This document shows positions 6,425 through 8,516 of a stretch of 8,516 nt of DNA, one piece after another. The position numbers were made by a program, and so were the translations under genes. Source of the DNA: JAKBCQ01 sp021807585 (GTDB taxonomy: Bacteria > Planctomycetota > Planctomycetia > Isosphaerales > Isosphaeraceae); the NCBI GenBank assembly GCA_027325115.1, contig DAHWFG010000280.1:1-8516 (forward strand), read 5' to 3'. Under the pieces are notes generated by a model. That model was not told where the DNA came from. It saw only the letters and a program-made list of their open reading frames with translations, and did no database searches. The first letter of the stretch is position 1. Every line of letters starts with the position of its first letter.

Positions 6425-8069
6425 AATCCTCGGACTCGCGGTGTTCATCATGAGGTATAAATTCATAAATGTAACAATGTTCCGTCTTGGGACGTTCAAA
6501 ATAATCGGACGACGCGATGCTCACCTCTTTGCGACCGCGAAAACGATATCGCGTGCTCATGTCTTTGAACCAAGAGATCACGCGGGGATCGTCGGGGCTC
6601 GTCTCGTCGTAAAGGACGCACCTAAGCGGACGATCCGCCGAAACCGCCTCGAATCGCGGCCCGCGACCGAGAACGCTCCGGCTCGAATACATCGTCTCGT
6701 TGCTCACGAAAATCGCCGTCCGCAGATTGAGCGAACCCGCCCCCTTCACACCAAAATCCATGCATAAGCACGCGACCTCGGCCTCGCGCTCCTGCTCGCT
6801 CCAGAACCCCCTGGCGAAATCTCTCGCCTGTCGATCATACAGCCTGCGATACGGATGACGCGAGTCCAACACAAGCGGGACGACCCCGATCACGATCAAC
6901 AAAATCGTAATAATTCCGCATACGTTCATACGCTTGTGTATTTGCTTGATTCTATCGATCAGCCGCGCTCCGCCGATCCCGGCGAGCAGGCAGATCGCCG
7001 GAACCAGAAACTGCATCTGCCGAGCCTCGCCGCCGTACGGATACCGCTTGAGAAACGCCGCGACCAGCGCCAGGGCGAACGGCCCCGTACAAATCACCGC
7101 GATCGCCCCGCGACTCTCACGAACGAGCACGACGACCGCCAAAACGCACAGCAGCAACGTTCCCGTGCTCGCTCCATTCTTCCCCCCTCCAGGATACGCG
7201 AGCATCGTACCGGTATGCGAATCGATCAACCAAATCAGCAACCGCAACGGCGAATCCGTCGGCGGGAACGAATTCGCCCAATACGCCCGCAATCCATAGG
7301 AATGAACCATTTCATGTGAACTAGTGACGAGCTTATAAAGGATCAGAAACGACGCGAGCGTGACGAGGTTGAACGCGATAAACACAAGCCCCGTTTTAAG
7401 AGAACGAGTTCGCACGACCGGGAGCGCCAGTCCGAGCGAAATCCCTCCCAGCACGAACGCCGCGGGATGCGACAGCGCGAGAGCGAAAGGAGAGAGAAGC
7501 GCGAGCAGCCATAACCCTCGCCCACGCGATCGATCCCTCAGCCAATCGAACGCGAGCCCCATGAGAACGAGCGCGACGAACAAGTCGGACGCGTACGGTT
7601 TCACTTCGGCGCTATGACGAATCGGATGAAAGCTGACCGCGAGAATCGCCGTCGCGAGAACGACGGGCGTCCCTTTTGTGAACCGACTCATCACGCGATA
7701 AAAAAGACCGACGCTCGCAACCGCACACACCAGCGGAAAAAGCCTGAGCGACCATTCATGAACGCCAAGACGAAGGATGATCGCGCGTTCGATCCAAAGG
7801 AACAGAATCGGGCAGATTTGACCGTAATCGAGCGGTTTGGCGAGTTCGCGAAAACCTCGCTGGATCAGATTGACCGCGACAAACGCCTCGTCGCCCCAAA
7901 GCGGGAAATTCATGCCGAAACGAAAAAGCCGCAGGCCGATCCCCAGGACGATGAAAAACCAGGCCGCGATCGCCACGATTCGAGCGATTCGCGGGGAATC
8001 GACGAGCGAAGTCGAATCGGCGGTCGACTCGCCGGAAACGTCTCGACGTGAAAAAATCGTCTCGTCCAT
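6378..8069 (-). CDS. GT-C fold / family 39-like membrane glycosyltransferase
   Basis: Polytopic inner-membrane protein (562 aa) of the ArnT/PMT-like class that moves sugars from polyprenyl-phosphate donors to lipids, glycans or proteins at the periplasmic face. After a hydrophilic N-terminus of about 25 residues comes TM1 (29-49), then a loop with the hallmark acidic motif PLWGDEAF (W58, D60, E61). YGQICP and HSAEVKPYASDL (152-163) fit the family's conserved loops, and YPYGGEARQMQFLVP precedes the late helices. I count roughly 11-12 membrane segments up to about residue 401, then a soluble C-terminal domain of about 160 residues. The ATG at 8069 is preferred to an upstream in-frame TTG at 8111. 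The 3' end overlaps the next gene, suggesting an operon and possibly a shared envelope job. Class is fairly sure; donor and acceptor are unknown. Confidence 0.85.
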   Translation of the reverse strand: MDETIFSRRDVSGESTADSTSLVDSPRIARIVAIAAWFFIVLGIGLRLFRFGMNFPLWGDEAFVAVNLIQRGFRELAKPLDYGQICPILFLWIERAIILRLGVHEWSLRLFPLVCAVASVGLFYRVMSRFTKGTPVVLATAILAVSFHPIRHSAEVKPYASDLFVALVLMGLAFDWLRDRSRGRGLWLLALLSPFALALSHPAAFVLGGISLGLALPVVRTRSLKTGLVFIAFNLVTLASFLILYKLVTSSHEMVHSYGLRAYWANSFPPTDSPLRLLIWLIDSHTGTMLAYPGGGKNGASTGTLLLCVLAVVVLVRESRGAIAVICTGPFALALVAAFLKRYPYGGEARQMQFLVPAICLLAGIGGARLIDRIKQIHKRMNVCGIITILLIVIGVVPLVLDSRHPYRRLYDRQARDFARGFWSEQEREAEVACLCMDFGVKGAGSLNLRTAIFVSNETMYSSRSVLGRGPRFEAVSADRPLRCVLYDETSPDDPRVISWFKDMSTRYRFRGRKEVSIASSDYFERPKTEHCYIYEFIPHDEHRESEDYARGVRKGGRGERAY

Positions 8070-8268
8070 GATAAAATCGAGTTCATAAACGATTTTGCGA
8101 CGAATCGTCAAGAGCGATGCGGAAAAAACATCACGACGAACCCCGAGGAATCGACTCGATATTCTCCGACGAAAGAATCGAAGGATCGAATCGACCCTAG
8201 CATGAGATTATCATTGTATATTTTAATAATCATGTTATTACATATATTGATCATGTTCCGTGCAAATC
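8070..8268. other. AT-rich intergenic spacer
   Basis: No convincing gene is seen here on either strand. Bases 8198-8268 are strongly AT-rich and hold a weak hairpin, TAATAA at 8225-8230 with TTATTA at 8236-8241 around a five-base loop. Bases 8148-8195 hold three copies of GAATCGA (8148, 8175, 8188), which is a common word in this DNA and probably not an operator. The spacer most likely combines the end of the upstream minus-strand gene with the promoter and leader of the glycosyltransferase. Confidence 0.5.
8237..8265 (-). promoter_or_regulatory. Possible sigma70-type promoter for the glycosyltransferase pair
   Basis: On the minus strand TTGCAC (8265-8260) and TGTAAT (8242-8237) are separated by 17 bases. 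The -10 differs from consensus at one base; the -35 matches only TTG. It lies in the AT-rich spacer just past the stop of the preceding gene, leaving a leader of about 160 bases. Such boxes arise easily in AT-rich DNA, so this is tentative. Confidence 0.25.
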
Positions 8269-8516
8269 TTATTTTTTGAGGGGGATCGACCGCGTGATCG
8301 GCTCGAGAGAAGTCCGACCGCCGACTTTGCGCATGAGAACCGAGGCTTCTTTCCAGAAGCGTTTCCATTCGGCGCGCTCGTCGTCGGTGAAGTGAACCGA
8401 TTCGGGAGGATGGATATCGACGAGCTCTCCGTTGATATCCCGAAAAAAAACGGCCCGCGATTCGACGATGATCGGTGCGGGTAAATCGGCTCGATTCGTA
8501 ACGCGCGGAGATTGAT
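8269..8516 (-). CDS. C-terminal part of an unrecognised protein, 5' end beyond the window
   Basis: A minus-strand frame is open from the window edge (first full codon 8514-8512) to TAA at 8271-8269, giving 81 residues without an upstream start codon; the only Met is internal. It reads as real protein: PAPIIVESRAVFFRDINGEL, then VDIHPPESVHFTDDE and AEWKRFWKEASVLMRKVGG, with a charged, helical-looking stretch and a lysine-ending tail. Third codon positions are mostly G or C (ATC, CTC, GTC, GCC, GAC), as in the neighbouring genes, and the other two minus frames give Ser/Arg-rich nonsense. The plus-strand frame at 8260-8484 is its shadow. An eight-T run on the coding strand (8450-8443) lies inside the frame without breaking it. 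I cannot name the family. It lies upstream of, and codirectional with, the glycosyltransferase pair. Confidence 0.65.
   Translation of the reverse strand, partial: QSPRVTNRADLPAPIIVESRAVFFRDINGELVDIHPPESVHFTDDERAEWKRFWKEASVLMRKVGGRTSLEPITRSIPLKK

Noticed and set aside
6425..6499. Upstream ATG codons (6499 to 6448) for the exported protein
   Set aside because: They would deepen the overlap with the glycosyltransferase gene and put more than 30 residues before the hydrophobic segment; the ATG at 6424 is the nearest plausible one.
5841..6767. Plus-strand frame of 308 codons
   Set aside because: It is antisense to the junction of the two minus-strand genes; its composition is Arg/Ser/Pro-rich and it has no domain pattern.
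6855..7319. Plus-strand frame of 154 codons
   Set aside because: It is antisense to membrane helices of the glycosyltransferase and gives a Gln/Arg/Asn-rich nonsense translation.
8070..8111. TTG start at 8111 for the glycosyltransferase, adding 14 residues
   Set aside because: An ATG is available at 8069, and the extra residues add no family feature; neither start has a Shine-Dalgarno, so this is a preference, not proof.
8148..8195. Three GAATCGA copies in the glycosyltransferase leader as an operator array
   Set aside because: Spacing is irregular (27 and 13 bases), and GAATCG occurs often throughout the window.
8260..8484. Plus-strand frame of 74 codons at the right edge
   Set aside because: The opposite strand holds a better frame with GC-ending codons, and this one begins in the AT-rich spacer with no ribosome binding site.

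Overview
The window looks like chromosomal DNA of a planctomycete, probably near Isosphaerales. It is roughly 60% GC by eye, with several AT-rich islands. The planctomycete call is an inference from the very large signal peptidases, the mostly poor Shine-Dalgarno sequences and the uncharacterised exported protein; no rRNA or other decisive marker is present. There is no sign of a mobile element, CRISPR array, tRNA or rRNA.

Bases 1-4643 hold a plus-strand run: the 3' end of lepA (elongation factor 4), two tandem paralogous type I signal peptidases, and an LptB-type ABC ATPase. Gaps are 45, 71 and 64 bases, so an operon is plausible. It extends the classical lepA-lepB pairing and places translation, signal-peptide removal and envelope lipid export side by side. 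Both peptidases keep the Ser/Lys dyad. Each also carries two additions: a CxxC...CxxC zinc-ribbon-like insert between the Ser and Lys motifs, and a long insert between the Lys region and box E that reads like a concanavalin/LamG-type beta-sandwich.

Bases 4644-4837 separate convergent genes and hold two inverted-repeat structures, one a candidate bidirectional terminator. Bases 4838-8069 are a minus-strand pair: a GT-C/family-39-type membrane glycosyltransferase, whose 3' end overlaps the start of an uncharacterised exported or membrane-anchored protein. An AT-rich spacer (8070-8268) probably carries their promoter. At the right edge, complement(8269-8516) is the 3' end of another minus-strand gene. 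It lacks a start codon in the window and is easily missed.

The most interesting items are the domain-expanded tandem signal peptidases, the abrupt switch to AT-ending codons over the hydrophobic segment of the exported protein, and the strong excess of the palindrome CGATCG across the window.
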